From positions 3,160,501-3,224,500 of the forward strand of contig NZ_CP113162.1 of NCBI RefSeq assembly GCF_029030725.1: a stretch of 64,000 nt of DNA, read 5' to 3'. A program made the position numbers and the translations under genes. Of this stretch, positions 39,713 to 48,566 are shown in pieces. This DNA comes from [Pseudomonas] carboxydohydrogena (GTDB lineage: Bacteria; Pseudomonadota; Alphaproteobacteria; Rhizobiales; Xanthobacteraceae). Numbering within the stretch: position 1 is the stretch's first letter; every line of letters begins with the position of its first letter. The notes beneath the pieces are model-generated. The model had not been told where the DNA came from. It searched no databases and saw only the letters and a list, made by a program, of their open reading frames with translations.

Positions 39713-40868
39713 GAGTAGCCTCCAACGGCTCCGAAGTCTGGGCCGCGGAAGTCCGGCGCGTTGAGCGCGCACCTCGAGGCGAAGATCTTCGTTTTCCAGT
39801 TTCGGCCGGAGTGCCCTCGCTGGATGAGGTCGAATTCGAAGAAGCATCCATCTTTGGAGCGATGACTGCCAGCGCGGCATCGTAGACCCGCCGGAAATCG
39901 CAGTATCGGGTCCAGAGCTTGTCAGCGGTTTCCTGATCGCCGGCAACGTCGATAGCATCGATGAAGGATTCCAACGTGAAGTGCTGGAAACGCACCCGCG
40001 TCGGATCGCTATCATTCAGCGGGAGCAACTCGTTTTCGTAGACGCGGAACGCTGCTTGCGCGCGCCGGTTCAGGCGCGGCCCGATGGCGATGAACATGGC
40101 GCGAGGAGTAATGCGGTGACTGACAGCTAATTGCGCGGTCATGTGCAGACGCATCAGCTGCTCGAGCGGGGGCGAACGAAGGATGCCGCTGGCGGGATTT
40201 TCGTAGAGGCCGACCTCTTGCAGGGCTTCGTCGTAGCGATCCCGCCAACGGGCGCATGGCCCGGCCATGTCCTCCGAATACTTTACCTCGACATAAACAA
40301 TGCCCGTCTCACCCTCGGGGGTTACAACGTGCACCGCTGCATCGAAAGCGCTGCGATCCGAAAGGAATCGTTCGTCGCGCCGGCCAGGTGAGTGTTCAAA
40401 TGCGATTCGCTCGACCGAATGAACGAAGTCAGGCAGCAGCTGGCAAAACACGGACGTCGCAAGCTTCGTGTCGAGTGCGAGCGGCCCAAACGCGTTGAAT
40501 ACCAGCGGCATCGAGCTCAACGTGTTGGTGATCAGACGGTCTTCGTCGATCGCTGCGTCTTCTTCACGGAGCAGAAGCTCACGAAGCGCGAGCAGATGAA
40601 CCTGAGGCGAGATGAAGTTAAGGCCGTCCTCGGCGGCGTCGGCGCGCAGGTAAGAGCCGAGGTGAGCGCCGCGCTCTTCGACTGCCGCGTTGGGAATGCT
40701 TTGATCGCGCATCCACAAAATCTGCAGTAGTCGTGCAGCGCGACGGAAGCGCGAGTCGATCATGCAGTGTGAGTCGTAATGCTTGGCGACGGTGTCGCTG
40801 ACGAACGGAATCCTAAGAAAAGTATTTTCGCTGCGATGTTTCGTTGGATGAAATTTCGACTTGGACAT
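39705..40868 (-). CDS. Probable PD-(D/E)XK nuclease
   Basis: In this 387-residue protein, FDAAVHV followed by GIVYVEVKYSED gives D176...E194-V-K196, the catalytic triad layout of PD-(D/E)XK nucleases. The N-terminal 150 residues are helical without a recognised domain, and the C-terminal 45 residues are Ser/Arg-rich and probably disordered. No methyltransferase is nearby. Together with its overlapping DUF2958 partner it may form a two-gene nuclease unit, perhaps defensive; this is inference from motif and context. Confidence 0.65.
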   Translation of the reverse strand: MSKSKFHPTKHRSENTFLRIPFVSDTVAKHYDSHCMIDSRFRRAARLLQILWMRDQSIPNAAVEERGAHLGSYLRADAAEDGLNFISPQVHLLALRELLLREEDAAIDEDRLITNTLSSMPLVFNAFGPLALDTKLATSVFCQLLPDFVHSVERIAFEHSPGRRDERFLSDRSAFDAAVHVVTPEGETGIVYVEVKYSEDMAGPCARWRDRYDEALQEVGLYENPASGILRSPPLEQLMRLHMTAQLAVSHRITPRAMFIAIGPRLNRRAQAAFRVYENELLPLNDSDPTRVRFQHFTLESFIDAIDVAGDQETADKLWTRYCDFRRVYDAALAVIAPKMDASSNSTSSSEGTPAETGKRRSSPRGARSTRRTSAAQTSEPLEATHG

Positions 40869-40881
40869 TAGGAGGCGTCTC

Positions 40882-40899
40882 CGATGGTTGTGACCATCG
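40882..40899. promoter_or_regulatory. Short palindrome upstream of the nuclease gene
   Basis: CGATGGT (40882-40888) is repeated inverted as ACCATCG (40893-40899) with a four-base loop, 14 bases upstream of the nuclease start. It could be an operator or mRNA hairpin. The remaining 40900-41109 gap shows nothing else clear. Confidence 0.35.
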
Positions 40900-41109
40900 A
40901 AGATTCAAGCGTACTGCCGAAATGTTTGCAGAAGGCGGGACGCTAATTAGTCAGCCGATTTTGCACATGAAGACCCTGCATGGGTTAATAGCTCTAGGCC
41001 TGCAAGATTCAATAGTGAAACCGAAATAATTGTAAGTCTGACGAAGAGAGCTACTAGCGAATTAGAGATGGGCGGCCCGCTCATTTCTTATTTAGTTGGA
41101 GTTTTCTCA

Positions 41110-41769
41110 ATGTGTTCTGCGCCTAAAACGGTAAATAGACACCGCAAATTCAAGCCTAAAATGATCCCTGTACCAGTGTTTTGGTCAATGGATGAAGCGG
41201 CCGAACAGCGTCGTTCGTTCGATGAATGGATCAAACTTGATCCTACTCCGGTAGTTCAAGATCCCTACAACGTCGAGGAGGTGAAGGCAGCACTCGGCCA
41301 GACGCTTCTTGGCGATGTCGTTGCTCCGGGCACGGTCGAAGCCATGTGTGCTGATGGCCGCGGCCACGAGCTTTTGCCTCCGCGCCGCCGGTACATCCGC
41401 CGTGTGCTCGATAAATTCGAGGGTCCCTGTATCGAGATCGAGCCGACCATCGAAGAACTCGAGGCCATCGAGGACAAGAACGAGCTCGCCCTGATCTTGA
41501 TCGCGCTGAACGTCCGATCGAACGGCGTCGAGCGCGTCGAGACGCTGATTAAGTCGACAGCTGATGCCGGTTGGTTCGGTGCCATTGTACAAGGCAACTT
41601 GCAGCTTTGGGTGGGTGGCGTGAAGCGTTACCCGAACTGGTACAAGGGTCCGCCGGCGCGCCGTCCGAAGGTCGAGGATCCCTGCAATCTGTGGGAAGCG
41701 TTCGGCATCTCGCTCTGGGATGTCACCATCTTGTCGAAGAATGGGGACATCTATGAAGTCACCTTTTAA
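41110..41769 (+). CDS. Hypothetical protein upstream of HUH-like gene
   Basis: I choose ATG 41110 (MCSAPKTVNRH), which has GGAG nine bases upstream, over 41068; this gives 219 residues. The protein is soluble with an acidic helix (EIEPTIEELEAIEDKNEL) and a Trp-rich C-terminus. No family is recognised. It overlaps the next gene by 17 bases and heads a three-gene module ending in a probable Rep protein and a strong terminator. Confidence 0.6.
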   Translation: MCSAPKTVNRHRKFKPKMIPVPVFWSMDEAAEQRRSFDEWIKLDPTPVVQDPYNVEEVKAALGQTLLGDVVAPGTVEAMCADGRGHELLPPRRRYIRRVLDKFEGPCIEIEPTIEELEAIEDKNELALILIALNVRSNGVERVETLIKSTADAGWFGAIVQGNLQLWVGGVKRYPNWYKGPPARRPKVEDPCNLWEAFGISLWDVTILSKNGDIYEVTF

Positions 41770-42043
41770 GCACGTGCGCGGCGAGTACGCCGACAAGGAC
41801 GATCTCGCCCTAGCTCTCTGCAAGGCAGGTGGTCCGGCTCTTGAAGACCTCAATGACCTTCCTCGTCTTGGTGACGGCTACAGCGCGCAGGTGATGCGTG
41901 CTGTCTGGGGCGATGATGAAGAGGACTATGAGCGAGCGGTGATGTACGAAGCCGAGCAGGAGCAAAAGCGCCGGCAACACGTGTTCCTCAGCACCGGTCT
42001 TCGCCGCGGGCGCCACCGCCCTTGCGGCGGCCATCGTCCTTGA
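41753..42043 (+). CDS. Hypothetical small protein, possible frameshift partner
   Basis: The 96-residue frame starts MKSPFKHVRGEYADKDDLAL and is acidic and protein-like through EAEQEQKRRQ. Its last 20 residues are Arg/Gly-rich and unlike normal protein, while the next frame reads a hydrophobic stretch (AAGATALAAAIVL) that runs into the downstream gene. A +1 frameshift, natural or an assembly error, may therefore join the two genes. Confidence 0.5.
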   Translation: MKSPFKHVRGEYADKDDLALALCKAGGPALEDLNDLPRLGDGYSAQVMRAVWGDDEEDYERAVMYEAEQEQKRRQHVFLSTGLRRGRHRPCGGHRP

Positions 42044-42050
42044 TCCGGTC

Positions 42051-42917
42051 ATGACGTTGTTCAACGACAACCCCTTCGGGACGGCTGCGAAGCCGTCCCG
42101 TTTCATTTCGGAGGCGGAGTTTGCTGCGGTGTACGCCGCCGCGGACTTCGCCGCCGCGTTCGATCTGTGCCTCGACACGTCGGTCACGATCACGTGGCGG
42201 GACTTCGGCGTGCAGGCACCGGAGGAGGTGCAGGCGGCCTTCGAGCGTTTCGAAAAATGCCTGCGTGATTGGCTAACCCGCCGTACCGTACCCATGGCCT
42301 ATATCTACTGCCACGAACGTGGAGCGCGCGTTGGCCTGCATACGCACCTGAACCTATTCGTACCCAATATCTACCGGAACGAGTTCAAGGTCTGGGCGGC
42401 CAGCTACACCCGCCGCTGCGGCCGCGGTGGCCTCATGGTGAGCACGCCGCCCATCGAGACGATGTGGCTTCACTGGTGGAAGGTAGGATACATCTGCAAA
42501 GGCTATGACCGGCAACAAGTGGTGCAGGATGCTCGCAGCTCGGTCGACGGCCGCACCGTATATCTTGGTGATCTCATACCTGTTGCTTGGCGCGACCCTG
42601 GCGTGATTGACATGAAGCAACGGGTTGGCTGTTCTCGCAGTCTCGATCGTTCGGCGCGCGCGCGCGGAATTCCCGGTGGTGTCGTCGATGTTGCCGAACG
42701 CGGCGGCGTCATTGATATTTCCGGCGTACGGCATCGCTTTCCGGCGTCACCGCGCAAGCCCTTCCGCTCCCGCTACGAAGACGGCTGCCGTGACGTCCGC
42801 AAGCTCTACGGTGACGATCTGTTCGCGCGGGTGACGGGTATCAGCACCTCCACGGCGGTGCCGGTGATGGCGGCGCCCACCGCTGTAGAAGAGGACTTGG
42901 AGTTGCCGCCGTTCTAA
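42051..42917 (+). CDS. Probable HUH-type Rep/relaxase-like protein
   Basis: The 288-residue protein has motifs in the order expected for a single-Tyr HUH endonuclease: a beta-strand motif TSVTITW (43-49), GLHTHLNLFVP with His97 and His99, and GYICKGYD with Tyr147, Lys150 and Tyr152. Such proteins nick DNA to start rolling-circle replication of phages and plasmids. The middle residue of the HUH motif is Thr rather than a large hydrophobic, so the call is tentative. It has no clear ribosome binding site and follows the previous stop by eight bases. A T-rich terminator follows. Confidence 0.5.
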   Translation: MTLFNDNPFGTAAKPSRFISEAEFAAVYAAADFAAAFDLCLDTSVTITWRDFGVQAPEEVQAAFERFEKCLRDWLTRRTVPMAYIYCHERGARVGLHTHLNLFVPNIYRNEFKVWAASYTRRCGRGGLMVSTPPIETMWLHWWKVGYICKGYDRQQVVQDARSSVDGRTVYLGDLIPVAWRDPGVIDMKQRVGCSRSLDRSARARGIPGGVVDVAERGGVIDISGVRHRFPASPRKPFRSRYEDGCRDVRKLYGDDLFARVTGISTSTAVPVMAAPTAVEEDLELPPF

Positions 42918-42940
42918 GAGAAACCGATCTGCCGACGAAA

Positions 42941-42974
42941 GGCGCCGCTCAATATTTTGGCGGCGTCTTTTTTT
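42941..42974 (+). terminator. Terminator after HUH-like gene
   Basis: GGCGCCGC (42941-42948) pairs with GCGGCGTC (42960-42967) allowing one G-U, and a run of seven Ts follows. Confidence 0.8.
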
Positions 42975-43110
42975 GTCCGGTTCTGTAGTTCGCGACGGAC
43001 TTCGGGAAAACCTGGGGTTTGCTCCAAACTACAGATGGCTCTGTATAAGTCTATGAATCATTTCAGCAATACTATCGTCTCCTCTCCTAGGGAGCGCGAT
43101 TTTTGCGAGG

Positions 43111-43536
43111 TCAGTCCCTCAGCAAAATGGATGCAGGATCAATCGCTGGAAGCGTACCTGGATCGTTGATCGCGGTGGTCAAATCGATCGCGTCGGGTGC
43201 CTGCGGGCGAGTTGGCTCGCCAGAATGAGCAGAGATACCAGTATTGCGTTGCTTCAGTTTCTCCCTAGCCGGAAAGCAGGTGGCGCGTTGGACGGTCTGC
43301 TCGGGCGTAGATCGACGCCGCGATTGTTGCCCTTCGCGGATGAGGAGGGTTCGCTCCAATGCTTCGTGCTGGCGGTTGGATAGATAGGTAGCCGTCCCAT
43401 AGTCCTCGAGCTTTTGGAGAATAGAGTGGAGGAAAATGCTTTCCCAACGGGGTAAGGACGAAGCCAAGACATTTTCGATACGGTTGATCGTCCGATGTAG
43501 CCATTCGTTACTGCAGGTCATGATTGTCTCCGGCAT
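43111..43536 (-). CDS. Hypothetical accessory protein
   Basis: From ATG 43536 (MPETIMTCSNEW) the 141-residue frame reads a helical segment (CSNEWLHRTINRIENVLASS, SILQKLEDYGTATYLSNRQH) and then a polar, low-complexity tail. ATG 43521 is an alternative start. No family is recognised. Overlap of its longer upstream frame with a degenerate plus-strand frame lowers confidence. Confidence 0.4.
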   Translation of the reverse strand: MPETIMTCSNEWLHRTINRIENVLASSLPRWESIFLHSILQKLEDYGTATYLSNRQHEALERTLLIREGQQSRRRSTPEQTVQRATCFPAREKLKQRNTGISAHSGEPTRPQAPDAIDLTTAINDPGTLPAIDPASILLRD

Positions 43537-43538
43537 GA

Positions 43539-43799
43539 GAAAATGTTCGATCTCGGATATGCAAGGCAATTGAGCTGCATCGCCACCGCATCGCTTCGAT
43601 CGAAAATGGTGAGCGTTGCTGGAAGTCTGATCTGTGGCCCGAAGGGTCACAGCTTCGCCTGAGAGGCGAAGCTGTCTCGACAGAGGCGCTCGAAAACGGA
43701 GCCGCGCCGCCGGTGAGCCGTTGGATAAGCGAAACCCTGCTACGGGAAGGCCGGGGTCAGCCGGTCGACCTTTATTCGCCGCTTCATCTGACGGAGTAA
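43539..43799 (+). pseudogene. Start-less coding remnant
   Basis: An open frame of 86 codons ends at TAA 43797 and reads like protein (IASIENGERCWKSDLWPEGS, then RWISETLLREGRGQPVDLYS) but lacks ATG, GTG or TTG before its middle. It is probably the 3' end of a decayed gene. It contains a perfect hairpin at 43650-43674. Confidence 0.35.
43650..43674. repeat. Perfect 10-bp hairpin
   Basis: CAGCTTCGCC (43650-43659) and GGCGAAGCTG (43665-43674) form a perfect stem with loop TGAGA, directly followed by the palindrome CTGTCTCGACAG. No T-run follows on either strand. The rest of the 43800-44147 gap holds one weak small frame and otherwise nothing recognisable. Confidence 0.5.
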
Positions 43800-43848
43800 A
43801 TTTCCGGACACATCCGTCAATCCAGAAACTCCACCGTGGGTCGCGAAG

Positions 43849-44067
43849 TCACGTTGCCCACTCCTGCTTTGGACTTACGCCCTCAGCTTGTGCGATGCCC
43901 TTCGCCTCATCCGCGATCTCTTCAAAAGCCTGATTAGCCAGAAGCGCGGAGCCCATTGGGGGCTGGCTATATTCGCGCCATATAGCGCCAACTCTGTACG
44001 GGATAATCTGTTGGTGCGAAGGATCGTCAGTGTTGAGAAATTTAGCCTGCCACGGCAGCGCATTCAT
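43849..44067 (-). CDS. Possible small protein
   Basis: A 72-residue frame begins MNALPWQAKFLNTDDPSHQQ and has a plausible amino-acid composition, but no ribosome binding site was seen and no family is recognised. It may be a fragment. It faces away from the HEPN-like gene. Confidence 0.3.
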   Translation of the reverse strand: MNALPWQAKFLNTDDPSHQQIIPYRVGAIWREYSQPPMGSALLANQAFEEIADEAKGIAQAEGVSPKQEWAT

Positions 44068-44147
44068 TCAGATGCGCTGTAATTTGCTAGGGTTGTGAGC
44101 GACGCTACCTTCTCCAGCCTACACGACCAGGAAGAGACTCAAACAAT

Positions 44148-45356
44148 ATGACTGAATCCAAGCCCACCGCGGCTATCGACCCATTTTTCGAGACAATTCA
44201 CGATAGCCAATGGAACGCTTGTGTGGGCATCCAGGGCAATGAGCAAAATTATGTCGATGGCTATATCGAAGCTGCGCTTGAGCTGGCTTCGGCGGTCCTC
44301 GATAAGAAGCTCGTGGCAAGCCGCGATACGCTGGCCATGCCAATTCTTTACAACGGCCGGCACGCGCTTGAACTATCACTGAAGTTTGCGATCAACCGAT
44401 TGCATGAGACCGGCATGATTGCGAGCAGGCACATTCCTGATCACGACATACTATCGCACTGGAAGCATCTGCGAGACGCCAATGCTGGCGACACCACGCT
44501 TCAGCAACTGGTTACAGATATCGAGCCTTACGTCGTCAGCCTAGCAAAGATCGACGATGATGGTCAGGAGTTGCGTTATCCAACCAATCGTGACGGTAAA
44601 AAGAGCCTCGATAAACTTGCGATCGTCAACTTGCCTCACGTTCGCAAAAGTCTCGAGACGATGAATGGCATCCTGACAAGTCTAAAGTACCGTGTCATCG
44701 CCCTCGTGGATGAGCGCCGCACCGGCAGCCACACTAAAGGCTGCTCGCGCGAGGATCTTAAGACCATCGCCGCGATGCTGGGCAATCATGACACTTGGGT
44801 CAGCGATAGCTTTAACGACAAGAAGGCTGCTGTTCGCGCAAAATTCGGGCTCAGTAGCCACAAATTCTCCGACGCAGTTAACCAGATTCGCAGCTCAAGG
44901 GCGCTTGCAACGCTGGTCGGTATCGAAACCCCGCTGACTTACTTGTCAGACGAGAAAGCGGTGTTTGCGTTTGAGCAATGGGCCAAAGCCAATCCGCCGC
45001 GCGAAGATAGCTCCGACGATCTTGGGTTCGACTATTTCGACCGCGACTGGGAGAAAATGGATGAGAACCGACGCCTCACGCAGGAGCTGATCGGCGTCAT
45101 CACAGACAATCTTTCCGGCGAGGAAATATCGGACATTGAGGTCGTGTTCTACATCGGTCGCGACCGCGAATTCGGCGAATATTACGATGCCATGCTGGCA
45201 GAGGCGATAGAGAAGCATAAGCAGGCGACGTCGCGCTGGGAGGGCATCTACCACATCATGACGAAGGCCACCTTGCTCGATAACGTCATCATCGGTTTGC
45301 GGGAAGTAGGACGGCCATCGCTTGCGGCCAAGTTGCAAGCCATCCGAACCAATTGA
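44148..45356 (+). CDS. HEPN-like protein, possible RNase of defence type
   Basis: The 402-residue protein contains a helical block LYNGRHALELSLKFAINR followed by ASRHIPDHDILSHWKHLRD. This matches the general HEPN pattern (an 'HALEL-K' helix, then a conserved His), and R94-xxxx-H99 fits the Rx4-6H RNase motif. The rest is unrecognised. HEPN proteins often act as toxins in abortive infection, and no partner antitoxin gene is adjacent. It sits at the end of the unknown-cargo segment, convergent with phoB. Function is inferred. Confidence 0.5.
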   Translation: MTESKPTAAIDPFFETIHDSQWNACVGIQGNEQNYVDGYIEAALELASAVLDKKLVASRDTLAMPILYNGRHALELSLKFAINRLHETGMIASRHIPDHDILSHWKHLRDANAGDTTLQQLVTDIEPYVVSLAKIDDDGQELRYPTNRDGKKSLDKLAIVNLPHVRKSLETMNGILTSLKYRVIALVDERRTGSHTKGCSREDLKTIAAMLGNHDTWVSDSFNDKKAAVRAKFGLSSHKFSDAVNQIRSSRALATLVGIETPLTYLSDEKAVFAFEQWAKANPPREDSSDDLGFDYFDRDWEKMDENRRLTQELIGVITDNLSGEEISDIEVVFYIGRDREFGEYYDAMLAEAIEKHKQATSRWEGIYHIMTKATLLDNVIIGLREVGRPSLAAKLQAIRTN

Positions 45357-45460
45357 GCGTTAGCAATCCCGCAGCTCGCTCAGCACTCCCCGCACGAGAA
45401 TACAATCTAGATTGCATCCTAGTTTAATAAGATTGGAAGACTTTACTCAGCCATTGACAA

Positions 45461-46162
45461 TCAACTGGCTTGCGCAAAACGGTCGTCGAGGGCGTATCCC
45501 GCGCCTCGTACTGTTCGGATGGGGTCTTGATCGCAATTCAGGTTCAGTAGCTTTCGAAGGCGGCCGATGTGAACATCCACCGTTCGCTCATCGATGTAGA
45601 CATCCCTGCCCCAAACCCCGTCAAGCAATTGTTCTCGGCTGAATACTCGTCCTGGATGTTCCAGAAAAAATTCCAACAGGCGGTATTCCGTGGGGCCAAG
45701 ATCGACAGGAGAACCTGCTCGTGCCACTCGGCGCCTCTCCCGATCCAGCTCAATATCGCCATACGAGAGGATAGTAGCCATTCGGCTTGGGCTTACGCGG
45801 CGGAGCAGCCCCCGCACCCGCGCCAGAACTTCGGGGACGGAGAATGGCTTAACGATGTAGTCATCCGCACCAGTTGCCAATCCCCGAACTCGTTCGCTCT
45901 CTTCGCCGCGAGCCGTCAACATAATGATGGGAAGGCTTTTAGTTTCGAGGTTACTGCGAAGCCGCCGGCAAAGCTCAATGCCCGAAAGCCCGGGGAGCAT
46001 CCAATCGAGAATCAGAAGATCTGGCAGATATTCTTTTAGCCGCGCGTCCGCCTCATCGCCTCGGGTAGATATCTCCACATAGTATCCCTCGGCTTCGAGA
46101 TTATACTTGAGCAAGGTGGTGAGAGATTCTTCGTCTTCAACGACAAGGATGCGTGCCTTCAT
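45461..46162 (-). CDS. phoB: Phosphate regulon response regulator PhoB
   Basis: The 233-residue OmpR-type regulator has phospho-acceptor Asp53 (LLILDWMLPG), Thr83, Lys105 (DDYIVKPFS), and a C-terminal winged helix (LGPTEYRLLEFFLEHPGRVF, then DVHIGRLRKLLN). It is the last gene after phoU. The partner kinase PhoR is missing here, so it must be phosphorylated by a kinase encoded elsewhere, perhaps the chromosomal PhoR. Confidence 0.93.
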   Translation of the reverse strand: MKARILVVEDEESLTTLLKYNLEAEGYYVEISTRGDEADARLKEYLPDLLILDWMLPGLSGIELCRRLRSNLETKSLPIIMLTARGEESERVRGLATGADDYIVKPFSVPEVLARVRGLLRRVSPSRMATILSYGDIELDRERRRVARAGSPVDLGPTEYRLLEFFLEHPGRVFSREQLLDGVWGRDVYIDERTVDVHIGRLRKLLNLNCDQDPIRTVRGAGYALDDRFAQAS

Positions 46163-46183
46163 TTAAAGCCTCTTGCCTTGTGA

Positions 46184-46906
46184 TCAGGTCGTACCCGCAA
46201 AGTTGGTCATGTCGCCCTTCGGGCGCTTTTCGGTGATCGTTTGACCTTCCACCTGGTACACAACCGTTTCGGCGATATTGGTCGCATGATCGCCCATTCG
46301 TTCGATATTCTTGGCGCAGAACATCAGATGGATGCAGAAGGTGATGTTGCGAGGATCTTCCATCATGTAGGTCAAAAGCTCGCGAAACAGCGACGTACAG
46401 ATCGCGTCGACCTCTTCGTCACCTTTCCAGACCACCATTGCGCCAGCCACGTCCTTGGACGCATAAGCGTCCAAGACCGATTTGATCTGGTCCTGGACGA
46501 GATCGGACATATGTTCGAGACCGCGCATCAGTTTCAGGGAATGGAAGTCATCCTCGCCGATAGCGTTCACACGTTTCGCGTTATTCTTGGCAAGATCGCC
46601 AATTCGTTCGAGGTCCGTCGCAACACGCATCGCGCTGATGATCTGCCTGAGGTCGATTGCCATCGGCTGACGCCTGGCAATCGTCAGAACTGACCGCTCC
46701 TCGATTTCACGCTGGAGCTGGTCGACGTCCGCATCTTTCGCGACCGTGGCGGCGGCCAGTGCCCCATCCCGATGAATCAATGCATTGACGGCGTCCACGA
46801 GTTGACGTTCGACAAGACCACCCATCTCAGACACTCGCATGGCGATCTCATGCAGGTCCTCATCGAATGCTTTGGCCGTATGTTCGAGGATCATCATTTT
46901 CTCCAA
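46184..46906 (-). CDS. phoU: Phosphate uptake regulator PhoU
   Basis: This 240-residue all-helical protein has two PhoU repeats, seen as AFDEDLHEIAMRVSEMG and HSLKLMRGLEHMSDLVQDQI. PhoU links Pst transport to PhoR/PhoB signalling. It lies five bases after pstB and 21 before phoB. Later in-frame ATGs at 46897 and 46894 are also possible starts. Confidence 0.94.
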   Translation of the reverse strand: MEKMMILEHTAKAFDEDLHEIAMRVSEMGGLVERQLVDAVNALIHRDGALAAATVAKDADVDQLQREIEERSVLTIARRQPMAIDLRQIISAMRVATDLERIGDLAKNNAKRVNAIGEDDFHSLKLMRGLEHMSDLVQDQIKSVLDAYASKDVAGAMVVWKGDEEVDAICTSLFRELLTYMMEDPRNITFCIHLMFCAKNIERMGDHATNIAETVVYQVEGQTITEKRPKGDMTNFAGTT

Positions 46907-46911
46907 GACGA

Positions 46912-47724
46912 TTAGCCGAAACGGCCCGTGATGTAGTCTTGCGTCCGGTGGTCCTCTGGGGCAGTGAAGATTTTCGTCGTTACCCCAAATTCAACCAACT
47001 CTCCCAAATACATGAATGCGGTGTAGTCGGAGACCCGAGCCGCCTGCTGCATGTTGTGGGTGACGATGACAATCGTGTAGTCCGACTTCAACTCGTCAAT
47101 AAGCTCCTCGATTTTCGCAGTCGAAATCGGGTCAAGGGCAGAACATGGCTCGTCAAACAGGATCACTTCCGGCCTGACCGCAACGGTGCGTGCAATGCAT
47201 AGACGCTGCTGCTGACCACCGGACAAGCTCAAGCCACTGGCGTGAAGCTTGTCTTTTACCTCCTCCCAAAGCGCGGCACGCCGAAGGGCTCGCTCTACCC
47301 GCTGATCGATCTCTTTCTTCGGCAGCTTTTCATAGAGGCGGATTCCGTAGGCAATGTTCTCATAAATCGACATTGGGAATGGCGTAGGTTTCTGAAATAC
47401 CATTCCGATGCGGGCACGAAGAAGATTGATGTCGATCTCATCGCCCACAATGTTCACACCGTCGAAATGAACCTGCCCCTCGGCCCGTTGCCCCGGATAC
47501 ATATCGTACATCCGATTCAGCACGCGCAGTAATGTCGACTTTCCGCAACCAGACGGCCCAATGAAGGCTGTCGTCCTATTCTGATAAAGCGGTAACGTAA
47601 TGTCCTTGAGTGCTCTGTGATCGCCGTAAAAGAAGTTTAAGTTTCTGACCGCGATTTTATCCCGCAACGGGGCGCTGGCAGCGTCAGGTTTAGCCACGAC
47701 CGCAAGATGATGACTGGTACTCAT
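46912..47724 (-). CDS. pstB: Phosphate ABC transporter ATPase PstB
   Basis: The 270-residue ATPase has Walker A ([12 protein letters not shown]), the signature [14 protein letters not shown], and Walker B ([16 protein letters not shown]). The PstB-specific [16 protein letters not shown] is present. It overlaps pstA by four bases and powers high-affinity phosphate uptake. Confidence 0.96.
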   Translation of the reverse strand: MSTSHHLAVVAKPDAASAPLRDKIAVRNLNFFYGDHRALKDITLPLYQNRTTAFIGPSGCGKSTLLRVLNRMYDMYPGQRAEGQVHFDGVNIVGDEIDINLLRARIGMVFQKPTPFPMSIYENIAYGIRLYEKLPKKEIDQRVERALRRAALWEEVKDKLHASGLSLSGGQQQRLCIARTVAVRPEVILFDEPCSALDPISTAKIEELIDELKSDYTIVIVTHNMQQAARVSDYTAFMYLGELVEFGVTTKIFTAPEDHRTQDYITGRFG

Positions 47725-48566
47725 GACGTCTTCCTTGTTCCAGCAAGCGAGCGGGCCAAGATGCTAAGCGCCAGCACCGATAGCGTAATGATCAACGCAC
47801 CTGTCCAAGCCAAACTTTGCCATTCGTTGTAGGGACTCAGAGCGAATTGGAAGATAACGGCTGGCAGACTCGCCATCGGAGCGTTCAAATTGCTCGTGAA
47901 GAACTGATTGTTGAGAGCAGTGAAGAGCAACGGCGCTGTCTCGCCCGCTACGCGCGCGATCGCGAGCAAGATGCCTGTTATGATTCCAGCCCTCGCGGCC
48001 CGATAGCCTATCTGCCGGATCATCAATGCGCGCGGCAATCCAATCGATGCGGCGGCTTCCCGAAGCGTGTTTGGTACCAAGACCAACATATCCTCGGTGG
48101 TTCGCACGACAACTGGGACAACAAGAACAGCGAGTGCAACTGCGCCTGCGACACCTGAAAAGTGGCCCATTGGCCGCACCATGACCTCATAGATAAAGAG
48201 GCCAACAACGATGGATGGCGCACTCAGCAAGATATCATTGATGAAGCGGATCACGCTCGTCAGTTTTTCATGGCGCCCATACTCCGCCATGTAGGTTCCT
48301 GCGAGCATGCCGATCGGCGTCCCGATCAGAATGCCCAGACCGGTCATTATCAAGCTTCCCATGATCGCATTGAGCAGACCCCCGTCCGAGCCCGGCGGCG
48401 GCGTCATTTGAGTGAAGACCCGCAGGGAAAGACCGCCAAATCCCTTCCAGAGCAAAACGCCCAAAATGACAGCGAGAATGGCCATGCCAATAACGGTCGC
48501 CGAAACGGAGGCGAAAACCGCGATGCCGTTCGCGCGCCGGCGAGAAGAATATCTTGCGAGCTCCAT
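47721..48566 (-). CDS. pstA: Phosphate ABC transporter permease PstA
   Basis: This 281-residue protein has six hydrophobic segments and the permease EAA-type loop in [21 protein letters not shown]. It overlaps pstC by one base and pstB by four. It forms the membrane channel with PstC. Confidence 0.95.
   Translation of the reverse strand: MELARYSSRRRANGIAVFASVSATVIGMAILAVILGVLLWKGFGGLSLRVFTQMTPPPGSDGGLLNAIMGSLIMTGLGILIGTPIGMLAGTYMAEYGRHEKLTSVIRFINDILLSAPSIVVGLFIYEVMVRPMGHFSGVAGAVALAVLVVPVVVRTTEDMLVLVPNTLREAAASIGLPRALMIRQIGYRAARAGIITGILLAIARVAGETAPLLFTALNNQFFTSNLNAPMASLPAVIFQFALSPYNEWQSLAWTGALIITLSVLALSILARSLAGTRKTS

Noticed and set aside
42983-43034. CTGTAGTT/AACTACAG inverted repeat as a dif-like or replication origin site
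   Set aside because: Arms are only 8 bp and 36 bases apart, with no similarity to dif or a known nick site.
43634-43933. 99-codon plus-strand frame
   Set aside because: Arg/Ser-rich composition with no resemblance to protein; another frame there reads better.
45357-45460. Search for a right attachment site at the end of the unknown-cargo segment
   Set aside because: No copy of the tRNA-Ser T-arm or acceptor sequence was found between the HEPN-like gene and phoB.
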